From Clostridiales bacterium Firm_14 (GTDB lineage Bacteria > Bacillota > Clostridia > Saccharofermentanales > Saccharofermentanaceae), in the NCBI GenBank assembly GCA_001604135.1, contig LVAT01000045.1, positions 1-64,000 on the forward strand: a stretch of 64,000 bases of DNA. Direction: 5' to 3'. The position numbers and the translations under genes are program-made. The stretch's first letter is position 1, and every line of letters begins with the position of its first letter. Positions 26,720-34,782 of this stretch are shown in pieces. The notes beneath the pieces were generated by a model, which ran no database searches, was not told where the DNA came from, and was given only the letters and a program-made list of their open reading frames with translations.

Positions 26720-27438
26720 ACGTGAATATCCTTTTCTTGTATCCGGATTTCATGAGCCTTTACGGTGACAACGGCAACGTCAGGATTATGCAGAAGAGAC
26801 TGGAAGACCAGGGCTTCGAAGTTGCGGTCATCAAGCGGACGATAACTGACAACGACATAAGTTTTGAAGGCATTGATTTTGTTTATATGGGTTCGGGTTT
26901 TGAGTCGAACAGGAATCTCGCGGCAAAGCACCTGGCGCAGTTTAAAGACGGCCTTGCAAAAGCGATCGACGACTGCGTTCCGATGCTCTTTACAGGCAAC
27001 AGTTATGACATCCTGGGCAAGGGCATTACGACCGCTGACGGAAGCTTTACGGACGGCCTCGGAATCTTCAATTACACATTCAAGGAGCAGCTTGAGAAGC
27101 GCTATACAGGCGACGTTATTCTGGCTGATAAAGAGACCGGTGACCGCTACGTCGGATTCGTCAACAGGGCGGGCGTTCCTGACAAGGAAGACGACCTTGC
27201 GTATGACGTTCTTAAGGTGATCGGAAACATTCCGCTTAAGAAAGATTCGGTTAAGAAAAACAATCTTCTCGGCATAAGCCTGATCGGTCCGGTACTTCTT
27301 AAAAATCCCAAGATCGCCGATTCTTTTGTTAAGATAATATGTGAACGCAGGGGAACGGAATTTAAAGAAATCGAATATCCTCATTCGCTTAAGAGTCACG
27401 TTAAGACATTGAAGGCGCTGCTGGATACCGATATCTGA
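26716..27438 (+). CDS. gatD: GatD-like class I glutaminase homologue lacking catalytic Cys and His
   Basis: This 240-residue protein sits in the fixed murT-gatD order and has the GatD architecture (YGDNGNVRIMQKR near the N-terminus, then an elbow and a C-terminal LLGISLIGPVLLKNP). In S. aureus GatD the nucleophile lies in CGGYQFLG and the catalytic His in YLHGPIL. Here the elbow reads FTGNSYDILG (residues 92-101) and the His position is Ile190 in SLIGPVL. Both residues of the glutaminase triad are therefore gone. The protein may be structural, may let MurT use free ammonia, or may have another role. Confidence 0.85.
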   Translation: MNVNILFLYPDFMSLYGDNGNVRIMQKRLEDQGFEVAVIKRTITDNDISFEGIDFVYMGSGFESNRNLAAKHLAQFKDGLAKAIDDCVPMLFTGNSYDILGKGITTADGSFTDGLGIFNYTFKEQLEKRYTGDVILADKETGDRYVGFVNRAGVPDKEDDLAYDVLKVIGNIPLKKDSVKKNNLLGISLIGPVLLKNPKIADSFVKIICERRGTEFKEIEYPHSLKSHVKTLKALLDTDI

Positions 27439-27485
27439 ATTGCATAAGCGATTTATGATATAATTTTTTAGATAGGAGGGATAGT

Positions 27486-28610
27486 ATGGCTGATACAATT
27501 AAATGCCCGAATTGCGGGTCCAATCTCACACTTAACGCTGATACTCAGAAACTTGAGTGCCCCAGCTGCGGAGCATCTTTTGATCCGACAGAACTTAACG
27601 ACATAACTGTAGGTGAGCTTGAAGCTAAGCCCGCTGAACCGACGGATCCTGCCAAGGAATATGCCGAGGCTCAGGCTGCACAGGCAGCGCAGGAAGCTGC
27701 ACAGCAGCAGCCGGCACAGGCAGCACAGCAGCCCGAACAGACTGAATTTGTCTGCAATGCCTGTGGTGCGAAGATCGTAACAGACAGCCATACGGCTGCA
27801 ACGTTCTGCGCATTCTGCGGATCTCCGGCTCTCGTAGGAAAGAGACTTACCGAGCAGTTCCAGCCTCAGTACATGATCCCGTTCAAGTACTCCAGAAAGT
27901 CTGCCGAGGAAGCTTTCATCAAGTGGGCAGGCAAGGGTAAGTGGACACCTTTCGGATTCGTATCAAAGAAGAACGTTGCGAAGATGTCTGGTCTCTATGT
28001 ACCGTTCTGGCTCTTCAATATCAAGGCTACGATCGATGCTCACGGTACGGGCGATAAGATCAGATACAGCGGCAACGACGAGATCGTCGAGACATTCAGC
28101 TTCGACAGAAATGCGGAGCTCTCTTGGACACATGTTCCGCTTGACGGTGAGACGAGGATCGATGACTCGCTCATGGAAGCTATCGAACCTTTCGATTTCG
28201 ATGCACTTATTCCTTACGATTACAGATATCTTCCGGGATTCTATGCTGACAGGTATGACCAGTCACCGCAGGATCTCGCTGCACGTGCGACAAAGCGCGG
28301 AATGGACGGTATCGACAGGGCTCTGAAGGGTTCACTGAAGGGTTCTTTCGACAGATTCACGATAAAGCAGAACTTGAGCAGGATCGATTCGATGGAAGCA
28401 AATTATGCGCTTCTTCCGATCTGGTTCCTGTCTTACAAGTACCGCAACAAGTATTACTATTTCGCAATGAACGGACAGACAGGCGAAGTTGCCGGACAGC
28501 TTCCGGTAAGCCCTGTTAAGAAGATGATGTTCTTCTTCATCGTCCTTGGTATTTTGGCCGTAATAACAAGAATTATTCTCGGCATTATCATGAGGGGGTT
28601 CTGGGGATGA
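27486..28610 (+). CDS. Zinc-ribbon membrane-anchored protein
   Basis: This 374-residue protein starts with a TFIIB-like zinc ribbon (CPNCGSNL...CPSCGASF, residues 7-30), has an Ala/Gln-rich linker at about 55-80, a second ribbon (CNACGAKI...CAFCGSP, about 88-115), a conserved soluble region, and one C-terminal membrane helix (about 345-370). Proteins of this layout accompany TPM-domain proteins, as here: the stop overlaps the next start as ATGA. Biochemical function is unknown. AGGAGGG precedes the ATG. Confidence 0.8.
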   Translation: MADTIKCPNCGSNLTLNADTQKLECPSCGASFDPTELNDITVGELEAKPAEPTDPAKEYAEAQAAQAAQEAAQQQPAQAAQQPEQTEFVCNACGAKIVTDSHTAATFCAFCGSPALVGKRLTEQFQPQYMIPFKYSRKSAEEAFIKWAGKGKWTPFGFVSKKNVAKMSGLYVPFWLFNIKATIDAHGTGDKIRYSGNDEIVETFSFDRNAELSWTHVPLDGETRIDDSLMEAIEPFDFDALIPYDYRYLPGFYADRYDQSPQDLAARATKRGMDGIDRALKGSLKGSFDRFTIKQNLSRIDSMEANYALLPIWFLSYKYRNKYYYFAMNGQTGEVAGQLPVSPVKKMMFFFIVLGILAVITRIILGIIMRGFWG

Positions 28611-29491
28611 GCGAAAACGTTGAATATAACGAACTGAATCAGGATCAGGGAAAGGGCCCCAAGCTCTCGGTTCTTTCTGAGCTTAACGGTGCATCAATAG
28701 GTGTAGGAATCGCGCTTATCTGCATTATCATTGCGAGCGTTGTTTTCTATATCTTCATGAACCTGTCACCTAAGAAGACCGTCAAGGTCGTAGATGATGC
28801 CGACCTTTTCACTAGTGAAGAGATCGATAACATCGAAGATGCGGCAAAGAAGCTCTCCAAGGAAAAGGACATCAACGTTGTCATCGTCACCACAAATGAC
28901 AAGGGCGCGAAGTATTCCAATTCTGATGAGGATGAGAAGAGATTTGCTGAAGATTACTACATGAAGAGCGTTAAGACCGTGCCTCTTCAGAACAACTCAG
29001 GTGTCTGCATCCTTATCGATGTCACACTGGATTATCAGGGCGGAAGATTCTTCTGGCTCTACACATACGGAACCGCGCATTTCGCAGTATCTGACGATGA
29101 GTGCATGTCACTTTTCAGAAGATATCTGAGCCAGCTCGGAGACGGCCGCTATGGTGAGGCAGTAGAGAACATCACGAATGATCTGAACGGATATTCATAT
29201 CAGAGTTATGCCGCTATTGTTTTCTTTACGATCATTATTCCTATCGGACTGTCCTTCCTTTCAATGGGCGTTGCAACTCCGAAGAGAAGACTCGACAAGC
29301 TTCCGGCAATAAGCACATATTCGATCCCCGGCAGCAATATCGTTGCCAAGAATGACGCTTTCTTAAGCAAGAAGGTTATCCACCATGAGTCTTCAAGCAG
29401 CGGCGGAGGCGGATTCTCCGGCGGCGGTGGCGGCGGATTCTCCGGTGGCGGCGGAGGCGGATTCTCCGGCGGTGGCGGCGGACGCTTCTGA
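28607..29491 (+). CDS. TPM-domain membrane protein with Gly/Ser-rich tail
   Basis: This 294-residue protein has a membrane helix at about 25-50, a TPM domain at about 60-190 (VVDDADLFTSEEIDNIEDAA, then GVCILIDV), a second helix near 200-222, and a C-terminal low-complexity tail of repeated GGGGFSGG units. TPM domains occur in YgcG-type proteins and in photosystem II repair phosphatases. The tail of Phe-Ser-Gly repeats is typical of bacterial YgcG members. Coupled to the zinc-ribbon gene by a 4-bp overlap. Confidence 0.85.
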   Translation: MSENVEYNELNQDQGKGPKLSVLSELNGASIGVGIALICIIIASVVFYIFMNLSPKKTVKVVDDADLFTSEEIDNIEDAAKKLSKEKDINVVIVTTNDKGAKYSNSDEDEKRFAEDYYMKSVKTVPLQNNSGVCILIDVTLDYQGGRFFWLYTYGTAHFAVSDDECMSLFRRYLSQLGDGRYGEAVENITNDLNGYSYQSYAAIVFFTIIIPIGLSFLSMGVATPKRRLDKLPAISTYSIPGSNIVAKNDAFLSKKVIHHESSSSGGGGFSGGGGGGFSGGGGGGFSGGGGGRF

Positions 29492-29533
29492 TGTGCTAAA
29501 ATATCGCGTAAATTTCTAAAGCAAAGGATAACC

Positions 29534-30259
29534 ATGCTCAGCATCGTCGTGCCTGCCTATAACGAAGGCGAACACATCTACGATAATCTCATGACAATTG
29601 ACAAGGCGCTTAAGGCGTTTTGTTCTGACTACGAGATAATCGCTGTTAACGACGGCAGCAAAGACAATACCGGTGCTGAAGTTGCGCGTGCCGCGAAGGA
29701 TAATCCCAATATCAAGGACTTTGGCTACGAGGCAAACCGCGGCAAGGGCGGTGCAGTCACCTGGGGCGCCATAAACAGCAAGGGCGATATCGTCGGCTTT
29801 ATCGATGCCGACTTGGATCTCTCACCCGAGTTCATCAAAATGTACTTTGAGGAGATGAATGCTTCCGGTGCCGATATCGTCATCGGCTCCAAGATGCATA
29901 AGGATTCCAAGCTCGAGTATCCTTTCGCAAGAAAGGTGTTTTCCATTTGCTATTACATAATGCTCAAGGTCCTGTTCGGTCTCAAGTGCCACGATACCCA
30001 GACAGGACTTAAGCTTTACAGAGGTTCCATCATAAGAGAGATCGCGCCCTTAAGAAGGATCGACGGTTATGCATTCGATATTGAGCTTCTGGCCCTGGCT
30101 TCGAAAAAGAAGGCCAAGCTTATTGAAATGCCCGTGGAACTGAATTACACCAGGGGAGAATCGTTCGGCAGGATCAGGATGGGTGATGTCTGGAAGATGT
30201 TTACGGACACCTGGAGGATCTGGTGGAATCTGAAGGTGAAGAAATCGTACTTTAAGTGA
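29534..30259 (+). CDS. Family 2 glycosyltransferase, dolichyl/polyprenyl-phosphate sugar type
   Basis: This 241-residue GT-A enzyme starts with SIVVPAYNEGEHI, has VNDGSKDNT, the metal-binding FIDADLDLSPEF and the RKVFSICYYIM/DTQTGLKLY segments seen in polyprenyl-phosphate glucose or mannose synthases (ALG5/DPM1-like). It lacks C-terminal membrane helices. It probably makes a polyprenyl-phosphate sugar for cell-surface glycans. Start ATG 29534 with AAGGA upstream; a hairpin terminator follows at 30342. Confidence 0.87.
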   Translation: MLSIVVPAYNEGEHIYDNLMTIDKALKAFCSDYEIIAVNDGSKDNTGAEVARAAKDNPNIKDFGYEANRGKGGAVTWGAINSKGDIVGFIDADLDLSPEFIKMYFEEMNASGADIVIGSKMHKDSKLEYPFARKVFSICYYIMLKVLFGLKCHDTQTGLKLYRGSIIREIAPLRRIDGYAFDIELLALASKKKAKLIEMPVELNYTRGESFGRIRMGDVWKMFTDTWRIWWNLKVKKSYFK

Positions 30260-30300
30260 GTTTCCTCCGGTTTCAGCGCGGCCGTTTCAGCTCAGTCATT

Positions 30301-30401
30301 TTTCAGCTTTGAATATGTGGCAAAAAACATGTCCAAAATGTTGACTTTTCGAGAAAGTCAGCTTTTTAGACAGCAAAATGTCCGCAAAATCAAAGCTGAA
30401 A
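30301..30401 (+). terminator. Nested hairpin with terminator core
   Basis: The inner stem TGACTTT/AAAGTCA (30342-30348 and 30354-30360) followed by GC and five T residues is a good intrinsic terminator for the glycosyltransferase gene. An outer perfect 12-bp inverted repeat TTTCAGCTTTGA (30301-30312) and its complement (30390-30401) encloses it, making a larger structured element. Confidence 0.7.
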
Positions 30402-30548
30402 GTTGTCCTCTTTTTTAGCCTCGCAAAAGGATTTTAGGCTGCTCGCATATTGCCTCACTTTTCTATGCAATAAGACATAAAAATGTTACGAATTTCATAG
30501 GGTAAAAACGGACCTCTTGGGTTATACTTATCAAGGTGTGAAAAATCG

Positions 30549-30565
30549 CCTTTGATAATATCAAA
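30549..30565. promoter_or_regulatory. Perfect 17-bp palindrome before HD hydrolase
   Basis: CTTTGATAATATCAAAG is a perfect palindrome around one central base, 17 bp upstream of the start codon and just downstream of a TATACT box (30523-30528). It may be an operator or an RNA hairpin. Confidence 0.4.
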
Positions 30566-30581
30566 GCATAAGGGGATTAAA

Positions 30582-31166
30582 TTGGCTTTACATTTTGCTA
30601 AACGCATAACGGAATATAAACTCGCGAAGGAATTATTCACCCGCGGCAAGGACATTATCTTAAGTCCCGAAGCGCAGGTTTTGAAGACATTTACACAGCA
30701 CGGAGAGACTACTGTTTTCGAGCACTGCCTGTCAGTTGCAAAGTTCAGTCTCCTTATGGCTCATTTCCTTGAGAGAACGCTCAAGATACACATCGATAAG
30801 GACAGCCTTGTAAGAGGAGCGCTCCTTCACGATTATTTCCTTTACGACTGGCACGACAAGACTGTAAAGGGCAGAAGGATTCACGGCTTCACACATCCTA
30901 CTACTGCAAGGAGGAATGCAGAGAGGGATTTCAAACTCAACGATCTTGAGAAAGACATCATCTCCAAGCACATGTTCCCCGTTACGCCTTTCCCGCCCAT
31001 GCACCGCGAGAGTATTATCGTTAACCTCGCTGACAAGTGGTGCGCTCTCTGCGAGACATTCAGAGTAGACGTATCTTCTTACATCATCTACCGCGTTAAC
31101 TTCAATATCGCACTTGCTGAGGGCGAATATTCCATCGATTACGGCGAGACTAAAGCAGAATATTAA
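30582..31166 (+). CDS. HD-domain phosphohydrolase
   Basis: This 194-residue protein has the HD metal-binding pattern: His in VFEHCLSVAKF, the HD pair in ALLHDYFLYDWH, then HGFTHP, and the distal Asp in NLADKWCAL. Substrate unknown; such proteins cleave nucleotides or related phosphoesters. TTG 30582, six nt after AAGGGG, is the likely start; an in-frame TTG at 30552 lies inside the palindrome. The NUDIX gene follows after 14 bp. Confidence 0.82.
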   Translation: MALHFAKRITEYKLAKELFTRGKDIILSPEAQVLKTFTQHGETTVFEHCLSVAKFSLLMAHFLERTLKIHIDKDSLVRGALLHDYFLYDWHDKTVKGRRIHGFTHPTTARRNAERDFKLNDLEKDIISKHMFPVTPFPPMHRESIIVNLADKWCALCETFRVDVSSYIIYRVNFNIALAEGEYSIDYGETKAEY

Positions 31167-31180
31167 TATATAATTCTGCC

Positions 31181-31672
31181 ATGCGCGTAGATAATCTCAC
31201 AACACTGATCTATATCACGAGGGGCACTGACTGCCTCTTTATCCGCAAGACCAGAAAAGGCGACATGAACCTGGATAAATATCTGGGTATAGGCGGCCAT
31301 TTCGAGTCTGATGAGACGGCTGAAGAATGCGTTCTTCGCGAGCTCTCAGAGGAAGCTTCGATCTCTTCCGGTGCGCTCGAAAAGTTCTCTTACAGGGGTC
31401 TCATTACCTTTATCTCATCTGAATACCCGACTGAATATATGCATGTGTTCACGGCTGAGCTTCCCGCTGGTTTCGAGCTTCCGGAAAATGCTTGCGACGA
31501 AGGCGAGCTTTGCTGGGTACCGCTTTCTGAGATCAGGGAGCTGCCGGTCTGGGAAGGCGATAAGATCATGTTCGACTATCTATTTGGCTCCATGAAAGAC
31601 TCAGGCTTTTTTACCATGAAGTTCCGCTATGAGGGCGACAGGCTCGCTGAGCATACCGAGACGAGTTGGTAA
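31181..31672 (+). CDS. NUDIX hydrolase
   Basis: This 163-residue protein carries the Nudix box G-x5-E-x7-REL-x-EE as GHFESDETAEECVLRELSEEASI split across residues about 38-60. It hydrolyses a nucleoside diphosphate linked to another moiety; sequence resembles the 8-oxo-dGTP diphosphatase-like group but the substrate is not certain. No ribosome binding site is seen. A TATAAT box at 31169-31174 ends 6 nt before the ATG, so a leaderless transcript is possible in addition to read-through from the HD gene. Confidence 0.88.
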   Translation: MRVDNLTTLIYITRGTDCLFIRKTRKGDMNLDKYLGIGGHFESDETAEECVLRELSEEASISSGALEKFSYRGLITFISSEYPTEYMHVFTAELPAGFELPENACDEGELCWVPLSEIRELPVWEGDKIMFDYLFGSMKDSGFFTMKFRYEGDRLAEHTETSW

Positions 31673-31685
31673 GTGTTCCCGCAGA

Positions 31686-31774
31686 CTATCGCAAGTGCCT
31701 GTTTTTGGGGTGCTTTGAGATAGAAAAAGGCGTTTTTCTATCGTAAATGGATTATTTTCAGCTGTTTGCGATAG
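31686..31774. repeat. Nested hairpin between NUDIX and MFS leader
   Basis: The outer arms CTATCGCAA (31686-31694) and TTGCGATAG (31766-31774) enclose a 10-bp perfect hairpin, GATAGAAAAA/TTTTTCTATC (31719-31728 and 31733-31742). All arms share the GATAG core. A run of eight G residues follows at 31778-31785. Confidence 0.55.
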
Positions 31775-31795
31775 CACGGGGGGGGAACGTATCTA

Positions 31796-31824
31796 TTGCC
31801 AGCATAAAACTGATGTGTTATATT
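31796..31824 (+). promoter_or_regulatory. Promoter of MFS attenuator leader
   Basis: TTGCCA (31796-31801) and TATATT (31819-31824) are spaced by 17 bp. The predicted start is about 30 nt before the leader peptide ATG. Confidence 0.65.
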
Positions 31825-31861
31825 TCACCTGATAAAAATCTTAAAGAAAGGCAGATCTCAT

Positions 31862-31948
31862 ATGCATTGGATAACACCCAACATTCAGCTTATGTTCGGT
31901 TCCATCAAGGTGTCCTGTGGGAGAAGTCTGCCTATTTATAGGAAATAA
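31862..31948 (+). CDS. 28-residue regulatory leader peptide upstream of MFS gene
   Basis: GAAAGG lies 10 nt before ATG 31862. The peptide starts MHWITPNIQLMFG and ends LPIYRK. Codons 20-22 contain GGAGAAG (31920-31926), which is perfectly complementary to CTTCTCC (31977-31983) in the downstream terminator. This is the layout of antibiotic-responsive leader peptides, where a stalled ribosome releases the antiterminator strand. Confidence 0.65.
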   Translation: MHWITPNIQLMFGSIKVSCGRSLPIYRK

Positions 31949-31976
31949 CACCTAATTTCAACCGATAAATTGATGG

Positions 31977-32014
31977 CTTCTCCTTTGTTCTAATGAAGAA
32001 AAAGGAGATTTTTT
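31977..32014 (+). terminator. Attenuator terminator sequestering the MFS ribosome binding site
   Basis: TCTCCTTT (31979-31986) and AAAGGAGA (32001-32008) form an 8-bp hairpin followed by six T residues. The 3' arm contains the AAGGAG ribosome binding site of the MFS gene, so hairpin formation would block both transcription and translation. An alternative pairing of 31977-31983 with 31920-31926 would relieve both. Confidence 0.75.
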
Positions 32015-32018
32015 ATTT

Positions 32019-33119
32019 ATGTCAGAATCAAAACTTAATATCCGGAAGCAGCTCGGTCTGCTTTATATATCCAACTTTCTGTTTAACAGTTCGATAGCCG
32101 GCGCCGCCTGGGTCCTCCTGCTCGTATCAGACGGTTATTCTCTTATACAGGTCGGATTTGCAGAGACCGTTTTCCACGTCGTAAGCCTGATGGCGGAGAT
32201 CCCGTCCGGCATGTTTGCTGACGTCTTCGGGCGTAAGAAAAGCCTTGTCTTAAGCTGCGTCATGACGATGTGCTCGGCGCTCATAAGAGGCTTTGTTCCG
32301 GGGTTTGCTGCTGTATGCGTATCAGTCGGATTCTCGGCGCTCTCATATAACTTCATCTCAGGAAGCGACAGTGCGATCGCTTACGATTCGCTGAAGGAGG
32401 AAGGGCAGGAGAGCAGGTACGACAAGTACATTTCGAACCAGACAATGGTCTACAGGATATCTAACGGTCTTGCGACTCTCTTTGCCGGCGCGGCTGTTAT
32501 TATGGGCAACAGGAATGCCCAGATCTTGTCGGTCGGTATATCGGCCGTTAACATGGTCTGTCTTCTTTTCCTGCGCGAAAACAAGGTCATTCTAAAGAAA
32601 TTCGGCAACACTTTAAGCAAGCGTATTACAGACGTTTTTAAGGGCAGCCTGAATTTCCTTAAGGGAAACAAGAAGGTGGCAGGCCTCATATTCAGGAATG
32701 CTTTGGTAGGCGGCATTGACGTGCTGCTGCTGTTCTTCCTTCAGGCCAAGCTCCCGATGACGGGAATTCCCGACTGGACTTTGGGGCCGCTCCTCTTCAT
32801 TATGTCATTAGGCGGCATTCTGGGCGCTCTCGCTGCGCCTAAGATGAAGAAGGCTACGCTTACCAAGCTGTTTATATTCTGCATTTCGCTTGCGCTCATA
32901 GGACTTGTGAGCGAGTTTACGGGCGTATGGTATCTGATGACCATCGGAGGCTTTTTAACTGCCTTCGCGGATGACCTTATCCAGATCAGGTCCGATGTTG
33001 CCCTGAATGAGATGGTCCCTGCCGAGCAGAGGGCTACGCTCATGTCGGTCAATTCGTTCTGCTTCTCGTGCATCATGATCGTCATGTCGCCTCTTGCGGG
33101 GTTCATTTTCTCAATTTAA
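32019..33119 (+). CDS. MFS transporter, probable drug exporter
   Basis: This 366-residue protein has about ten to twelve helices and the MFS motif A ADVFGRKKS between helices 2 and 3. It resembles drug:H+ antiporters of Bacillota, but the substrate is not recognisable. The ribosome binding site AAGGAG is 11 nt from the ATG and lies in the terminator arm described above, so expression likely depends on leader peptide translation. This mode of control is typical of genes induced by ribosome-targeting antibiotics. Confidence 0.85.
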   Translation: MSESKLNIRKQLGLLYISNFLFNSSIAGAAWVLLLVSDGYSLIQVGFAETVFHVVSLMAEIPSGMFADVFGRKKSLVLSCVMTMCSALIRGFVPGFAAVCVSVGFSALSYNFISGSDSAIAYDSLKEEGQESRYDKYISNQTMVYRISNGLATLFAGAAVIMGNRNAQILSVGISAVNMVCLLFLRENKVILKKFGNTLSKRITDVFKGSLNFLKGNKKVAGLIFRNALVGGIDVLLLFFLQAKLPMTGIPDWTLGPLLFIMSLGGILGALAAPKMKKATLTKLFIFCISLALIGLVSEFTGVWYLMTIGGFLTAFADDLIQIRSDVALNEMVPAEQRATLMSVNSFCFSCIMIVMSPLAGFIFSI

Positions 33120-33170
33120 TCAAAAGATGTTATAATTTTTTGAGGAGATATTGGGAAGGAAGAACACATC

Positions 33171-34049
33171 ATGAGATTCGACCCTGAAGATAAACAGTTT
33201 TATTTCAGTACTCAGATGATCCCGAATGATGCGGAAAATGAGGCCTCTTTCGCGAGCTTTAAGGCATATCAGCAAATGTGCCTTGATAACCCCGGCGCCT
33301 GGATCAGGAACATGGTCAACTCTGAAGGCGATGAGCAGAGTCCTCTGATGAAGGTCTTCAGCATAATTGCCGGCATAGTGATATTCGGCGGTATTTTCGC
33401 TACGATCCTTTGCCTTCCGGTAAAGAAATATGAGAATATCCCTTGGATTATGGGCACGCTAATGCTTGTACTGGGCATATTCTCAATAGTTGGTGCGAAG
33501 CTTCAGGGTTCGAAGGTCTTTGCAGAGAGCGTCCTCTGCCAGCGCATAGAGGGCATCATAGGCGTTCTCGGAGCGTTCGGTCTTCTTGCAATCAAGTTCC
33601 TGTTCCCGAGGGATGATATCGGGAAGTTCGTCATGACTGTATTCTGCGAGATCGCATTTGTACTTTTTCTGGTCATGGCGGTTAAGCTGATTGGCTATGT
33701 CAGAGCTCCGAAAAGCGTCTATACGGAAGAAGTTCTAGCAACATGCATCGGTTATGTCAGGACTTATGTGTCAAGTAATTCCGGCGATGAAATCCCGACT
33801 TATACTGCTCTCAATTCACCGGTTTTCGAGTATTATTATGGTGGAAGCAAGTATCAGGCATACTACGATGTCATGGACAGCGGCAAAGACGGTAAGATCC
33901 GCGTAGGTTCGGGTCAGGTCATCAGGATCAATCCTGAAGATCCGTCACACATTCTGGGCAGTATCAAAAGCCGTATTGAGGGGCCTTTGTTCTTTGCCAT
34001 TGCCTCATTTATTGCAACGATCGTACTGCTTGTTTTGATCCTGATCTGA
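33171..34049 (+). CDS. Membrane protein of unknown function with DUF3592-like tail
   Basis: In this 292-residue protein hydrophobic segments lie at about residues 60-83, 92-110, 120-140, 153-172 and 268-291. Between the last two is a soluble domain of about 90 residues (TALNSPVFEYYYGGSKYQAYYDV) that resembles DUF3592-type proteins, which are predicted surface sensors or transport-associated. A TATAAT box lies about 35 bp upstream. Function unknown. Confidence 0.72.
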   Translation: MRFDPEDKQFYFSTQMIPNDAENEASFASFKAYQQMCLDNPGAWIRNMVNSEGDEQSPLMKVFSIIAGIVIFGGIFATILCLPVKKYENIPWIMGTLMLVLGIFSIVGAKLQGSKVFAESVLCQRIEGIIGVLGAFGLLAIKFLFPRDDIGKFVMTVFCEIAFVLFLVMAVKLIGYVRAPKSVYTEEVLATCIGYVRTYVSSNSGDEIPTYTALNSPVFEYYYGGSKYQAYYDVMDSGKDGKIRVGSGQVIRINPEDPSHILGSIKSRIEGPLFFAIASFIATIVLLVLILI

Positions 34050-34109
34050 AAGAAACGGCCGGTTTAAGTTTCAAAAGACAGGCTGGCAAAAGCCTTATAA
34101 ATAAAGCGC

Positions 34110-34124
34110 TGTAACATTGTTACA
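34110..34124. promoter_or_regulatory. Perfect 15-bp palindromic operator candidate
   Basis: TGTAACATTGTTACA is a perfect inverted repeat around one central base, 31 bp before the cyclase-family gene. Its form suits a dimeric repressor of the GntR or BlaI type. Confidence 0.45.
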
Positions 34125-34155
34125 AGACAAATAATACAAAACGGAGGAGACGAAC

Positions 34156-34761
34156 ATGAAGATCTACGACATCTCACAGGAAGTTTTCGGATGTGCTGTC
34201 TATCCCGGAGATCCGTCTCCCGAGCGGACGGTCCTGCTCAGCATCGAAGCCGGCAATGTCTGCAACCTGACGGCGATAAACATGTGCGCCCACAACGGCA
34301 CACATGTAGATGCTCCTTACCACTTCATTGCTGACGGCAAGACGATCGACCAGCTCGATATCAAGCGTTATGTCGGCTATGCCTATGTCGCTTCCCACAA
34401 GGGCGACATCACCGCTGAAGATGCAAAGAACATAATAAATAAAGCCAAAGAGGCTTCTGAGAAGACAGGATTTGACTGCCACAAGAGAATACTCGTAAAG
34501 GGCAATGCCACAATGACGGAAGAAGGCGCCAAGGTCTTTGCCAGGAATAAGATATATCTGTTCGGCAACGAGTCACAGACCGTAGGACCCATTGATGCTC
34601 CTATGGCTGTGCACCTCGTCATGCTCGGCGCAGGCATCATTCTCCTGGAAGGCATAAGGCTCTCTAAGGTCGAAGATGGTGTATACTTGCTTAATTCAGC
34701 ACCGATCAATCTCGGAGGTTCCGACGGAGCTCCCTGCAGGGCGGTCCTGATGACTATATAA
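34156..34761 (+). CDS. Cyclase family metal-dependent hydrolase (kynurenine formamidase-like)
   Basis: This 201-residue protein shows the signature HNGTHVDAPYHF (HxGTHxDxPxH) that binds the catalytic metal ions, then FGNESQTVGPID, as in bacterial KynB-type formamidases and related cyclases. The natural substrate is uncertain; other tryptophan-degradation genes are absent. CGGAGGAG precedes the ATG. A GNAT gene follows after 21 bp. Confidence 0.87.
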   Translation: MKIYDISQEVFGCAVYPGDPSPERTVLLSIEAGNVCNLTAINMCAHNGTHVDAPYHFIADGKTIDQLDIKRYVGYAYVASHKGDITAEDAKNIINKAKEASEKTGFDCHKRILVKGNATMTEEGAKVFARNKIYLFGNESQTVGPIDAPMAVHLVMLGAGIILLEGIRLSKVEDGVYLLNSAPINLGGSDGAPCRAVLMTI

Positions 34762-34782
34762 ACTTCTCGAAAAGAGCAATGC

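Noticed and set aside
26443-27498. 351-residue minus-strand frame across murT/gatD
   Set aside because: It is antisense to two well-supported genes and has no domain signature or ribosome binding site.
29206-29544. Proline-rich minus-strand frame over the TPM gene tail
   Set aside because: It is the reverse reading of the Gly-rich repeat and has no independent support.
31747-31941. 64-residue frame upstream of the MFS gene
   Set aside because: It starts inside a hairpin, runs through the G-run and promoter, has no ribosome binding site, and overlaps the better-supported 28-codon leader.
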